This document shows positions 53,111-61,922 of a stretch of DNA of 64,000 nt, piece by piece. Positions within the stretch are counted from its first letter, which is position 1; every line of letters begins with the position of its first letter. Under the pieces are notes generated by a model. The model was not told where the DNA came from. It saw only the letters and a list, made by a program, of their open reading frames with translations, and searched no databases. The position numbers and the translations under genes are program-made. This DNA comes from Oscillospiraceae bacterium (GTDB lineage Bacteria; Bacillota; Clostridia; Oscillospirales; Acutalibacteraceae). The stretch covers positions 1 through 64,000 of the forward strand of contig JAIRPV010000028.1 in assembly GCA_031256825.1 (NCBI GenBank). Direction: 5' to 3'.

Positions 53111-54001
53111 ATGGCATGTGGTTGCGGAATGTTCCCCTGCTGCTGCGGCGGATCCACAGGTTCCACCGGCGGCACAGGCAGCACAGGCTGCGTTTGCGCG
53201 CCGGGCGCGCCCTTTGGCTGGCGGAAAGTGGGGCCTGTGCCCTTTGGGCCGGGGCCGTTTGGCCCACGCGGCCCCGGCGGCGCGTTCAGTTCTAATAATA
53301 ACAACAATAATAACAATAACAACAATTCCAGCAACAACGCCAACCACCAGATGGCGTCTATGCTCAACGGCCTCATGGGCCTGGGCAACGGTTTGCTGGG
53401 CGGCTATTACAATGGCTTCGGCGGCCCCTTCGGCGGCTTTGGCGGCTTCCCCGGCGGGTTTCCGCCGCCCGGCCCGTTCGCCCCGCCGCCCCCGCCGCCA
53501 CCCGGCCCCGTCTGCGGGTACCCGATCGACGGCTGCTGGGGCTTCCCCCCGCCCGATCCCTGCGGCTGCAACATCACCGGCTGCACCGGCGCCTGGAATT
53601 GCACCGGCCCGACGGGCGGCGTCTGCAACGGCGTTTGCTGGAAAAAGTTTAAGATCGTCTCGCCCAACGGCGCGGAGCAATGCTTCCCCGTGGCAGTGCC
53701 CTGGTGGTGCTGCGACTCCACCGGCACAACAGGCCCGGCAGGCCCAACTGGTCCAACAGGCCCGGTGCAGCCCATCGCCGAAGGAACGCCCGACGAAGCG
53801 CCGCCGCTGGCCGCCGCCCCTGCCGCGCCCACCGGCTGCCTTTCGGCCTCGCAGCTGCTGATGCAGCGCAGCATGCTCGCGAACCCGCCGCGGGATTTCA
53901 GCTACGACGCGCGGCTCAAATCCGTGCCCGTTGAACTGGAACCCTATCCCGGCGACGACGATCCGGAAGCCGGGGAACTGGTTGCCGTGCTGCCGGAATA
54001 G
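53111..54001 (+). CDS. Cys/Gly/Pro-rich collagen-like protein with a poly-Asn run
   Basis: The 296-residue product has no signal peptide. It starts with a cysteine cluster (MACGCGMFPCCCGG) and a STGSTGGTGSTG run. An uninterrupted run of 11 asparagines (about residues 62-72), a GGFGG/PPGPF/PPPPP region, many CG and CT pairs, and a short collagen-like TGTTGPAGPTGPTGPV stretch follow. A charged C-terminal part completes it. This make-up is that of spore-coat, exosporium or other cross-linked structural proteins. GGGGAGG precedes the ATG; a TGATACAAT extended -10 lies near 53066-53074. Function is inferred from composition only. Confidence 0.7.
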   Translation: MACGCGMFPCCCGGSTGSTGGTGSTGCVCAPGAPFGWRKVGPVPFGPGPFGPRGPGGAFSSNNNNNNNNNNNSSNNANHQMASMLNGLMGLGNGLLGGYYNGFGGPFGGFGGFPGGFPPPGPFAPPPPPPPGPVCGYPIDGCWGFPPPDPCGCNITGCTGAWNCTGPTGGVCNGVCWKKFKIVSPNGAEQCFPVAVPWWCCDSTGTTGPAGPTGPTGPVQPIAEGTPDEAPPLAAAPAAPTGCLSASQLLMQRSMLANPPRDFSYDARLKSVPVELEPYPGDDDPEAGELVAVLPE

Positions 54002-54019
54002 CAAGCGGCCGGGAGCCGC

Positions 54020-55705
54020 TCAGCCCAAATCCCGGTTGACCGCGCAGAGCACCCCGCGCACGGCGGCCGTGTTGATGTTGTGGCTCATCCCAACGCCAAA
54101 CAATTTTCTGCCGACCGGGCTTTCCACCTGAATATAAGCCACGCCCGTGGCGTCCGCGCCCGCGCCAACGGCGTGCTCCGCGTAATCAACGAACCGGTAG
54201 CCCTCCAGGCCCAGGTGGTTGAGCGCGTTGCACGCGGCGTTGATTGGGCCGTTGCCGTCGCCCTCGATGGCAACCACCGGGTCGCCGTTGCGCTGTACGC
54301 GTCCTTCGAAGTGTACGGCGCTTTCGCCGTCTGTGTCAATGACTTCGCTGAGCTTGTAAGAGATCAGGCGATAAAGCCCGTTGTAATTCACATATTCCTG
54401 CCTGAAAATTTGCAGGATTTCGTCGGGCGTAATTTCTCTGCCCGCCTGTTCGCAGTAGCGCTGCACCGCCGCGCCAAACTCGGGATGCATGGCCTTCGGC
54501 AGACGGTAGCCGAACACGTGCTCCATCACAAACGCCGCGCCGCCCTTGCCGCTTTGGCTGTTGATGCGAACCACCGGCTCGTACTGACGGCCAACGTCCG
54601 CAGGATCCAGCGGCAAGTAGGGGATTTCCCAATAGTCGCCGGGGTGCTCGCGCATCCAGGCGTGGCCCTTGTTGATCGCATCCTGGTGGGAACCGGAGAA
54701 GGCTGTGAACACCAGATCGCCCGCATAGGGATGCCGTTCGTGCACCCGCAGTTTCGTCACGCGTTCATAAAAATCCCGGATGCGGTTGATGTCGCCAAAA
54801 TCGAGTTTTGGGTCAATCGCCTGGGTATACATGTTCAGCGCTACCGTAACCATGTCGCAGTTGCCGGTGCGTTCGCCGTTGCCAAACAGCGTGCCTTCCA
54901 ACCGTTCGGCCCCGGCCAGCAAGCCCAGCTCCGCCGTGGCCGTCGCCGTTCCCCTGTCGTTGTGCGGGTGCAGGCTGATGATGGCGCTTTCGCGGTTGGG
55001 CAGCCGGTCGCAAAAGTCCTCAATCAGATCCGCGAACTGGTTGGGCATGCAATTTTCCACCGTTGACGGCAAGTTCAGAATGATGCGGTTTGCGGGGCTG
55101 GCTTCCATAATTTTCATCACCTCGCGGCAAACCCAAACGGCGTTCTCCGGTTCGGTGCCCATATAGCTTTCGGGGGAATACTCATACCGCAGGCGGGCTC
55201 CCGTGCGCGCGGCAAACGCGTCGCCCAGTTGTTTGATCAGCCGCGCGCCGTTGGTGGCAATTTCCACAATGCCCTGCATGTCGGTTCGGAACACGACTTT
55301 GCGCTGCAATGTGGATGTGGAATTATAAAAGTGCACAATCACATTCTTCGCGCCTTCGATCGCCTCAAATGTTTTGCGGATCAAATGCTCGCGGGCCTGC
55401 ACAAGCACCTGTATCGCCACGTCGTCCGGGATCAATCCGCCGTCGATGAGCGCGCGCAGGGTCTCGTATTCCGTTTCGGAAGCCGAGGGAAAGCCCACCT
55501 CAATCTCTTTCACCCCAATGCCGCACAGCAGCTGGAACATCTCCAGTTTTTCCTGGAGGTTCATGGGATTCACAAGAGCCTGGTTTCCGTCGCGCAAATC
55601 AACAGAGCACCAAATAGGCGCCTGGCTGATCTGCCGGTTGGGCCAGCGGCGGCCCGCTTTTTCAATGGGCTGGAAGGGAATGTACTTCTGGTGTCCGGTG
55701 TTCAT
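54020..55705 (-). CDS. leuA: 2-isopropylmalate synthase (leuA2 type)
   Basis: LeuA condenses acetyl-CoA with 2-oxoisovalerate, the first committed step to leucine. The 561-residue product has the catalytic start PIWCSVDLRDGNQALVNPMN, GVKEIEVGFPSASETEYE, the metal-binding ISLHPHNDRGTATATAELGL and LFGNGERTGNCDMVTVALNM. The C-terminal LeuA dimer/allosteric domain (residues 430-555) ends DATGVAYIQVESPVGRKLFG. The ATG was chosen for GGAGG seven bases upstream. A T-box leader controls it. Confidence 0.96.
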   Translation of the reverse strand: MNTGHQKYIPFQPIEKAGRRWPNRQISQAPIWCSVDLRDGNQALVNPMNLQEKLEMFQLLCGIGVKEIEVGFPSASETEYETLRALIDGGLIPDDVAIQVLVQAREHLIRKTFEAIEGAKNVIVHFYNSTSTLQRKVVFRTDMQGIVEIATNGARLIKQLGDAFAARTGARLRYEYSPESYMGTEPENAVWVCREVMKIMEASPANRIILNLPSTVENCMPNQFADLIEDFCDRLPNRESAIISLHPHNDRGTATATAELGLLAGAERLEGTLFGNGERTGNCDMVTVALNMYTQAIDPKLDFGDINRIRDFYERVTKLRVHERHPYAGDLVFTAFSGSHQDAINKGHAWMREHPGDYWEIPYLPLDPADVGRQYEPVVRINSQSGKGGAAFVMEHVFGYRLPKAMHPEFGAAVQRYCEQAGREITPDEILQIFRQEYVNYNGLYRLISYKLSEVIDTDGESAVHFEGRVQRNGDPVVAIEGDGNGPINAACNALNHLGLEGYRFVDYAEHAVGAGADATGVAYIQVESPVGRKLFGVGMSHNINTAAVRGVLCAVNRDLG

Positions 55706-55723
55706 CTTGCTGCCTCCAAACAT

Positions 55724-56021
55724 AAAAAATAACCCCTAAGCAATCAGCTTAGGGGCGAAGAATCTGCGATTCTGCGCGGTACCACCCTAATTTGAGAACA
55801 TCCTTGCGGAAGTTCCCCTCTTCAGGCCTCCAACAAGGCCCGGGCTGTTAACGCAGCCCACGCGGCCCATGCTACTGCAATTCGCATGGGCGACTCGGGA
55901 ACGAGCTATACACGCAAGGTTTGGCGCCGGCTCACAGCAACCGCCGGCTCTCTGAAGCGCAAAGTCCTGCGTCTTTCTTTCCGTCATCGTCTTTGGGGTA
56001 TTCGGTTGTACGCCATATATA
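55724..56021 (-). promoter_or_regulatory. T-box riboswitch, leucine-type
   Basis: The minus-strand leader of leuA holds the universal T-box core AATTAGGGTGGTACCGCGC (55774-55792) and a stem I with AGAGAG and GGTTGCTGTGAGCCGGC. The intrinsic terminator is CCCCTAAG (55748-55755 as complement) pairing with CTTAGGGG, then TTATTTTTT (55724-55755). Past stem I, TATAGCTCGTTCC offers CTC, a leucine codon, as the specifier. TGGT fits the ACCA end of a tRNA with A73, as in tRNA-Leu. Uncharged tRNA-Leu would open the terminator and switch leuA on. Confidence 0.93.
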
Positions 56022-56027
56022 TACTTC

Positions 56028-56056
56028 ATTATAACAGGCCAGCGGGCCGTTGTCAA
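56028..56056 (-). promoter_or_regulatory. consensus promoter of the leuA T-box leader
   Basis: On the minus strand TTGACA (56051-56056) and TATAAT (56028-56033) are 17 nt apart. Confidence 0.88.
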
Positions 56057-56103
56057 GAAAAATTTTCGCATGACCCATAAATTTTTTCGGCATGCCAAAA
56101 CGA

Positions 56104-56132
56104 TTGACAGGCGGCATGCGGCGTGATATAAT
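56104..56132 (+). promoter_or_regulatory. consensus promoter of the YhhN gene
   Basis: TTGACA (56104-56109) and TATAAT (56127-56132) are 17 nt apart, 52 bp before the start; it diverges from the leuA promoter. Confidence 0.85.
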
Positions 56133-56184
56133 AATCAAGTGAACTCCCACGGACAAAAATCGCCGGAAAGAGGAGGTTGTCGCC

Positions 56185-56889
56185 ATGATTCTGACTGCGG
56201 CGCTGGGGCTGGCGGGCGTGGCGTGCATTATGCTGCGGCCGGTGCGGCTCATTGCAAAACAGCCCTTTGCGGGGTTTGGGAGCAAGGCGTTCGCGTCGCT
56301 GTTTTTTTGCCTTGCGGGCGTTGCGGCGGCGCTGCGGCGCGGGCAGCTCAACTGGCAGGCGGCGGCGCTGCTCATGGGGTTTTGCCTGGCCGCTGTGGGC
56401 GACGTTTTGCTGGCCGCCGAGCCAATTCTGGCCCATCCGCAGCGCGACAAAGATTACGCCTTTCTGCTGGGCGCCGTGCCTTTTTTGCTGGCGCACGGGC
56501 TGAATCTGGCGGTGCTGCTGTCGCGCGCCGGCACGGATCTTTTGTTTTATGCTCTGAGCTTCGTCCTCCCGGCGCTCTATCTTGTGCTTTGGCGCGCGGG
56601 CGTGCTGAACTTCGGCAAAAACGCCCTGCCGCTTATCGTCTACGCCGCCGTGCTCAGCGCCATGTGCGCTGCGGCGCTGCGGCTATGTCTGCGGCGCGCT
56701 GGCGCGCTGGGCTGGCTTGCGCTTCCGGCGGTGCTGCTCCTGGCCTTTTCCGATACCGCGCTGTTCTTCTTTCAGTTCGGCGCGAAAAAAAGCGGCGCGG
56801 ATCATTTCCGTGGCGCGTTTTCGTGGCTGGTCATGTTCCCCTACTACCTTGGTCAGGCGCTCATGGCCTGCGTTGTGATGGTAGTATAA
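56185..56889 (+). CDS. YhhN/TMEM86-family membrane protein
   Basis: The 234-residue product has about eight membrane helices and the YhhN landmarks LLMGFCLAAVGDVLLA and YAFLLGAVPFLLAHGLNLAV, and FSDTALFFFQFGAKK near the end. Animal relatives (TMEM86) are lysoplasmalogenases that cleave lyso-plasmalogens, and many anaerobic Clostridia make plasmalogens, so that activity is possible. GAGGAGG precedes the ATG. Confidence 0.82.
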   Translation: MILTAALGLAGVACIMLRPVRLIAKQPFAGFGSKAFASLFFCLAGVAAALRRGQLNWQAAALLMGFCLAAVGDVLLAAEPILAHPQRDKDYAFLLGAVPFLLAHGLNLAVLLSRAGTDLLFYALSFVLPALYLVLWRAGVLNFGKNALPLIVYAAVLSAMCAAALRLCLRRAGALGWLALPAVLLLAFSDTALFFFQFGAKKSGADHFRGAFSWLVMFPYYLGQALMACVVMVV

Positions 56890-56899
56890 TTATAATAAA

Positions 56900-56920
56900 T
56901 GCCCACAGGTGTAGTATAAT
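56900..56920 (+). promoter_or_regulatory. CCCAC-AGGTGT-TATAAT element before the next gene
   Basis: TGCCCACAGGTGT is followed by AGTATAATAAGG; the same order (TGCCCACCGCAGGTGTG then ATATAATAGG) precedes the symporter at 20877. A start from this -10 would leave almost no leader, since the ribosome binding site begins at once. Confidence 0.35.
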
Positions 56921-56934
56921 AAGGAGGCTTTCAT

Positions 56935-58116
56935 ATGAAACGCATTTCCCTCTGTCTGCTGGCGCTGGCGCTGCTTGCGGGGTTCGCAACCACGGCAAAA
57001 TCCGCCGAAGCAAAAGCGGCCCCAAAGCCCACAACCACCTGCAAATGCACAACAACAACAACGAAAATTCCAGCCGCCAACCAAAGCAGCGAAACAGCGC
57101 AGCGCGCGCCGAGCCTTGCGCAGGCGTGTTATCAGTCGTTTCTGGCGCTACAGAAAAAGCACGCGCTGTTCAAACTGTTGTTTCGCAACTACATTGCGCT
57201 GGATCTGCGCGGCGTTCCCGCTGATTTGAGAGAAGAATTCACATCGCTGGTGCGGGAATACTGCGAAAAACGCCGCCTGAAACTGCTGCCGTTCGGCTCT
57301 ATGGAAGAACTTGACCGGAACGGCTATCTCATGCGCCTGGGGAAAAAGAAATTCTTCCTGCGCTGGAACGGCTATGGGCAGCTCTATGAATTTCATGTGC
57401 AGGGCGTCTATGGCGACGCCAGAAAAATCACCTGCGTCGTGCAGCATGGCGAACCGGAACTTGGCACGGCGTGGCGTTGCTATCTTCAGGCTAACCAGGC
57501 GGGGGAATGGAAGCCGGAGCCACTGGAGCGGATCAGCTTTGCCGACGCCCGCTATGTGGAACCCCCGGTCACCGGCAAGCCCGTAATCTATCTTTATCCG
57601 CCAAAGCCCATGACGGTGGATGTGCGCGTTGGCTTTGGGCAGGTGGATGATCTGGTAACAAAGCCGGACTATGGCAGCGGCTGGCGCGTGCTGGCGCGGC
57701 CCGACGGAACGCTGACGAACCTGGCCGACGGAAAGCCTTACCCCTATCTGTTCTGGGAGGCCTTCGGGCCAATCTACCCGCAGGCCAAAGAGGGTTTTCT
57801 TGTGCCGCGGGCAGGCACAGAGCAGTTCCTGCGCGAAAAGCTGCGTTTGCTGGGATTACTGCCGCACGAATACGAGGAATTCATCGAATTCTGGCTGCCC
57901 ATTTTGCAGCGCAACGAATGGAATCTCATCTATTTTGCCGGTGAAGAATATACGAACCGCTTCCCGCTGCGCATTACGCCGGAGCCGGACAGCCTCTTGC
58001 GGGTATTCATGGTAGCGCGCCCCGCCGAAGGCAACGAAACGCTGCCCGTGCAGGAGCTGAAACCGTTCCGGCGCAGCGGATTCACTGTTGTGGAATGGGG
58101 CGGCGCGGCGGGATAA
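56935..58116 (+). CDS. Secreted protein with KPVIYLYP domain, function unknown
   Basis: The 393-residue product has a signal peptide (residues 1-23) and a Thr/Lys-rich linker (CKCTTTTTKIP). A region of about 110 residues without known features follows. The next domain has KPVIYLYPPKPMTVDVRVGF, SGWRVLARPDGTLTNLADGK and YPYLFWEAFGP. This 'KPVIYLYP...GW...PDGTL...YLFWE' block recurs in secreted proteins of many bacteria but has no established role that I know. AAGGAGG lies upstream. The following gene starts 22 bp after its stop, so the two are probably co-transcribed. Confidence 0.7.
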   Translation: MKRISLCLLALALLAGFATTAKSAEAKAAPKPTTTCKCTTTTTKIPAANQSSETAQRAPSLAQACYQSFLALQKKHALFKLLFRNYIALDLRGVPADLREEFTSLVREYCEKRRLKLLPFGSMEELDRNGYLMRLGKKKFFLRWNGYGQLYEFHVQGVYGDARKITCVVQHGEPELGTAWRCYLQANQAGEWKPEPLERISFADARYVEPPVTGKPVIYLYPPKPMTVDVRVGFGQVDDLVTKPDYGSGWRVLARPDGTLTNLADGKPYPYLFWEAFGPIYPQAKEGFLVPRAGTEQFLREKLRLLGLLPHEYEEFIEFWLPILQRNEWNLIYFAGEEYTNRFPLRITPEPDSLLRVFMVARPAEGNETLPVQELKPFRRSGFTVVEWGGAAG

Positions 58117-58138
58117 CCCAATGGACAGGAGGCACGCC

Positions 58139-59359
58139 ATGGCAACCTTCCGCGAAACGCGATCGCTGCGCAACGAGCGGCGGGAGCAAGAGCATAAAAA
58201 AGAGGAACGGGCAAAAAAGAGCGAGCGCAGCAAGCGGTACCGGCTTCTAAAGGCCGCGGTGGCGCTTGCCGTTGCCGCCGGCGTTGTGGTCAGCGCCTGG
58301 GCAGGGCTGGGGGCAGCGCGGCTGAGCGGCCTGACGGACGCTTGGCGGCTGCTGGGCCGGCAGGGCAGCGGCTTCCCGCTCGATTACGGCTTCGCGAACT
58401 TGCGGCGCGCGGCGCTGATTGGCCCGAGCCTGGCGCTGCTGGGGCCAACCAGCCTGGAGGTACATACGGCTTCCGGCTATCAGGCGCTTGCGTTCCCGCA
58501 GCCCTACGCCGCGCCGGGGCTGAAAGCAAACAGCGGCCGCATGGTGTTATTCGATCGGGATTCCGGAAAATTCACCCTGCTCAGCCGCACGGGAAAGCTT
58601 TGGGACAAAAACCTGGAGCACGACATTTTTTGCGTGGATTTAAACCGCGACGGGGCTGTGGCCGTTGGCACAAAGGCGGAAAACGCCGCGAGCGAAATCA
58701 ATGTCTGGGATGCAAAACAAAACCGCCGCTTCGCCTGGCGCTGCGATAAAGAGCGCCCCAGCGCCCTTCGGCTGACCGGGGGCAGCGTTGGCATATGCAT
58801 GGCTGGCACGCGGCAAGCCGGGGTCTACGCCAGGTTTTTGGAGTTCAGCTTTCGGCAAAAGCAACCGCGCATTGATATCACCATCCCGGATGCCTGGCTG
58901 CTGGGCGCGGCGCAATTGAGCAACGGCTGGATCGCCGTGGGCGATCAGGCGGCCTATTTGATCCAGCGCGGGGCAAAACAGCCGCAGACGCTGTCTTACG
59001 AGGGCCGCGCGCTCGAGAGTTTTGACATTGGCGACCGCCACACCGCCGTGCTGCTGCAAGACTGGGATAACCGCTGGCTGCTGCGGGTCTACGATCGGCA
59101 GGGCGCCCTCGCGCTGGAACAGGATTTCACGCGGCAGCCGCTGGGCGTGCAGTGCGGCGGCAGCAACGTTTACCTGCGCTTTGCTGATACCATGCTGCGC
59201 TGGCAGCGTTCCACAGGCTTCCGGCAGTCGCAGGGCCTGCCGCAGGGCACGCAGGAAGCCTTTGTGGCCGGGCGCAGCGCCTATCTGCTGACGCTGCGCA
59301 GCGTGGAGTGGATGCGGCTGCGCTGGAGCCTGCCGGATGAGGCGATCTTCGCAAGCTAA
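58139..59359 (+). CDS. Membrane-anchored DUF5711-type beta-propeller protein
   Basis: The 406-residue product has a highly charged cytoplasmic start (residues 1-38, RNERREQEHKKEERAKKSER), one membrane helix (AAVALAVAAGVVVSAWAGL) and an outer domain. The outer part consists of repeated short beta units such as MVLFDRDSGKFTLLSRTGKL, DIFCVDLNRDGAVAVGT and GWIAVGDQAAYLIQ. These suggest a WD/PQQ-like propeller and resemble DUF5711 proteins of Clostridia. Function is unknown. AGGAGG six bases before the ATG fixes the start. Confidence 0.72.
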   Translation: MATFRETRSLRNERREQEHKKEERAKKSERSKRYRLLKAAVALAVAAGVVVSAWAGLGAARLSGLTDAWRLLGRQGSGFPLDYGFANLRRAALIGPSLALLGPTSLEVHTASGYQALAFPQPYAAPGLKANSGRMVLFDRDSGKFTLLSRTGKLWDKNLEHDIFCVDLNRDGAVAVGTKAENAASEINVWDAKQNRRFAWRCDKERPSALRLTGGSVGICMAGTRQAGVYARFLEFSFRQKQPRIDITIPDAWLLGAAQLSNGWIAVGDQAAYLIQRGAKQPQTLSYEGRALESFDIGDRHTAVLLQDWDNRWLLRVYDRQGALALEQDFTRQPLGVQCGGSNVYLRFADTMLRWQRSTGFRQSQGLPQGTQEAFVAGRSAYLLTLRSVEWMRLRWSLPDEAIFAS

Positions 59360-59410
59360 AGCGCCATCCGCCAAAAAATCCTGCCGTTACAAAACGAGAA
59401 AGAGGTTCCC

Positions 59411-60427
59411 ATGCAAACACTCCGCCCCCGTTATCACTTTACGCCACAGAAGGGCTGGATCAACGATCCGAACGGGTTGATTCAGTTCCGTGGGCAAACA
59501 CATGTGTTTTTTCAGCACAACCCCCACGCCGCCGTCTGGGGGCCTATGCACTGGGGGCACGCCGTAAGCGGCGATCTGCTGCGCTGGCAGGAACTGCCCA
59601 TTGCCCTCGCGCCGGATCAATGGTACGAAAACAACGGCGGATGCTGGTCGGGCAGCGCGGTCGAAGCGGGCGGCTTGTTGTGGCTGTTTTACACATCCGT
59701 TTCACACAAACTGGGGCAAACGGTTTCCGTGGCCACCAGCGCCGACGGGATTCATTTTGAAAAGCATGCGCATAACCCCGTGATCCGCGCCTTCCCGCCC
59801 GAAGGCAGCGGCGACTTCCGCGATCCGAAGGTGCTGAAAATCGGCGATACCTGGCATATGGCGCTGGGCTCCGGCAAAGATGGCGTGGGCAAAATCCTGC
59901 GGTATACCTCAAAGGATTTGCTGCGCTGGGACTATGCCGGGGTGCTGTACGAAAGCGCGGCGCACGGCCCGGTGCTGGAATGCCCGGACTTTTTTCCGCT
60001 CAGCGATCGGTATGTGCTGCTGTTTTCGCGGATGAACCGCGCCGAACACAGCACCATTTTTGTTGTGGGCAATTTCAACGGGCAAACCTTCCTGCCGCTG
60101 CAAGAGTTCAGCCCCGAAGCCGGGCCGCATTTTTACGCCCCGCAAACGTTTCTCGATCACCGGGGCCGCCGTTTGCTGATCGCCTGGTGCTATTCCTGGG
60201 CCATCAAGCCGGATCCGCGCGCGCAGTGGAACGGCGCGCTGACTATCCCGCGCGAAGTGAACTATCTGGATGGGCGTCTGGCGCTGTATCCTGTGGAAGA
60301 AGCGCGGCATTTGCTGCGCGCGGCAGAGCCAGGCACAGAGCTGCTGCGCGACGGCGCAATAACAGAGGGCTTTATCAACGGCGGCGAGCGCTCGTTTACG
60401 CGCTGGGAGCGCGATATTTCAAAATAA
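59411..60427 (+). CDS. Short glycoside hydrolase family 32 enzyme (sucrose/fructan hydrolase type)
   Basis: GH32 enzymes release fructose from sucrose, fructans or sucrose-6-phosphate. The 338-residue product has the nucleophile motif GWINDPNGLIQF (Asp19), the stabiliser motif SGDFRDPKVLK and the acid/base motif GPVLECPDFFPL, all intact in a five-bladed propeller. The usual C-terminal beta-sandwich of about 130 residues is missing: the chain ends soon after the last blade (ERSFTRWERDISK). No signal peptide, so it acts inside the cell. The catalytic set is whole, but stability or oligomer state may differ from the norm. Confidence 0.88.
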   Translation: MQTLRPRYHFTPQKGWINDPNGLIQFRGQTHVFFQHNPHAAVWGPMHWGHAVSGDLLRWQELPIALAPDQWYENNGGCWSGSAVEAGGLLWLFYTSVSHKLGQTVSVATSADGIHFEKHAHNPVIRAFPPEGSGDFRDPKVLKIGDTWHMALGSGKDGVGKILRYTSKDLLRWDYAGVLYESAAHGPVLECPDFFPLSDRYVLLFSRMNRAEHSTIFVVGNFNGQTFLPLQEFSPEAGPHFYAPQTFLDHRGRRLLIAWCYSWAIKPDPRAQWNGALTIPREVNYLDGRLALYPVEEARHLLRAAEPGTELLRDGAITEGFINGGERSFTRWERDISK

Positions 60428-60441
60428 TTTGCTCAACCCCC

Positions 60442-60470
60442 TTGCAAAATCCGTCGCAATACACTATAAT
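60442..60470 (+). promoter_or_regulatory. promoter of the M28 peptidase gene
   Basis: TTGCAA (60442-60447) and TATAAT (60465-60470) are 17 nt apart, 34 bp before the start. Confidence 0.75.
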
Positions 60471-60504
60471 AAAGTGCAGATAAATAAAAGGAGGCTTTGA
60501 TCCC

Positions 60505-61785
60505 ATGGCAAGACGCAAACCAAACCCCGCCGACGCCAATATAACCCTCTCCGATTCCACCCGCAGCTATATGATGGATGGCATCCGCCATGTATGCGCA
60601 ACCTACAAAAAGCGGCTGCCCGGCAGTCAGTCCGAGCGCGACGCGCAGGAGTACTTCAAAAAAGAACTCGAAGGGTATGCCGACGAAGTCGTCATGGAAG
60701 ATTTCTCCCTGCACCCCGGCGCCTTCATGGGCTTTATCCCCATAGCGGCGGTGTTTTTGCTTGTCGCCGTGGCCTGCTTCCTGTTCAGCAACGGCAACAC
60801 GGTCGTGGCTGTCGTTGGGGCCATCCTGCCCCTTCTGGCCACGCTGATGTTCCTGTTCGAGTTCCTGTTTTATCGTAATTTTGTCGATTTCCTCTTCCCA
60901 AAGCGCATAAGCCGCAACGTCTACGCCGTGCGCAAGGCCAGCGGCGAAACAAAGCGCCGCATCATTTTTGGCGGGCATACCGACGCCGCCAACGAGTGGA
61001 CTTACTCCTGGCTGGGCGAAAAAACCGCGCTCGCCGTCGCAATCGCGGGCGGCGTGTGCGCCATGTTCCTGGGGCTGATCGCCAATATCGGCAACGCCGT
61101 GTATACGCTGCGGCTCAACGCGGTGGGGCTTTCCTTCGATAAATGGCATGGCGGCTGGCTGGTTTGGAGCATCCTGCTGCTGCTTTCGGTCCCCTTCGCC
61201 ATTATGATCGCGTTCTTTATCAATTACAAAATCGTGGTGGATGGCGCGAACGACAACCTCAGCGCCAACTATATCGCCATGGCCGTGCTCAAAGAAATGC
61301 AGGAAGGCGACGAGCGCTTTGAACATACCGAAGTCGCCTGTCTGCTGACCGGCGCTGAAGAAGCCGGGCTGCGCGGGGCAAAGGCCTTCGCCAAAAAGCA
61401 CCAAAAAGAATTCAAGGAGCCGGGCGTTGAAACGGTTTTCGTCGCCTTGGACACCATGCGCGAAATCGAAGAGTTGCGGGTTTGCAACTTCGGCTGCACC
61501 GGCACCGTGCAAAACGACAAAGCCGTCGGGCAGCTGATTCACGAAGCGGGCCTGGCCTGCGGGCTCGACATCCCGCCCAGTGAACTCTATCCCGGGGCCG
61601 TTGACGCGGAAGCGTTTTCCATGTATGGGCTGCGGGCCAACGGCTTTACCGGCGTCAGCCACGACGCGAAGCGCTATTATCATACCCGGCAGGATACCCC
61701 GGACAATATGAACGAAGACTGCCTCGCCGTTTCGCTGAATATCTGCAAGGCCGCCGCCCGGATTTTCGACGAAAAAGGCTGCTGA
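60505..61785 (+). CDS. Membrane M28-family metallopeptidase
   Basis: The 426-residue product has an M28 zinc aminopeptidase domain split by four membrane helices. The first part has RLPGSQSERDAQEYFKKEL and two helices (IPIAAVFLLVAVACFLF, AVVGAILPLLATLMFLFEFL). The first zinc ligands are in IIFGGHTDAANEW. Two more helices follow (LAVAIAGGVCAMFLGLIANI, WSILLLLSVPFAIMIAFFI). The rest has GANDNLSANYIAMAVL, TGAEEAGLRGAKAF (catalytic Glu), VALDTM and the last His in YYHTRQDTPDNMN. The helix insertion puts the active site at the membrane. Substrate unknown. Confidence 0.88.
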   Translation: MARRKPNPADANITLSDSTRSYMMDGIRHVCATYKKRLPGSQSERDAQEYFKKELEGYADEVVMEDFSLHPGAFMGFIPIAAVFLLVAVACFLFSNGNTVVAVVGAILPLLATLMFLFEFLFYRNFVDFLFPKRISRNVYAVRKASGETKRRIIFGGHTDAANEWTYSWLGEKTALAVAIAGGVCAMFLGLIANIGNAVYTLRLNAVGLSFDKWHGGWLVWSILLLLSVPFAIMIAFFINYKIVVDGANDNLSANYIAMAVLKEMQEGDERFEHTEVACLLTGAEEAGLRGAKAFAKKHQKEFKEPGVETVFVALDTMREIEELRVCNFGCTGTVQNDKAVGQLIHEAGLACGLDIPPSELYPGAVDAEAFSMYGLRANGFTGVSHDAKRYYHTRQDTPDNMNEDCLAVSLNICKAAARIFDEKGC

Positions 61786-61860
61786 GCCTCTTCGCAGGAA
61801 ACCTCTGCCGCTATTTCGTAAACTTTCCTGCGAAAACCCATGAACTTTTCTTCCACTCCC

Positions 61861-61888
61861 TTGACTTTTGCGGAAACTGTGTTATAAT
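61861..61888 (+). promoter_or_regulatory. promoter of a small gene
   Basis: TTGACT (61861-61866) and TATAAT (61883-61888) are 16 nt apart, 34 bp before a 52-codon frame. It is one of the best promoters in the window for so short a gene. Confidence 0.8.
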
Positions 61889-61922
61889 GTAAAGTATCCT
61901 GAAGGCAAAAGGAGGGTATGGT

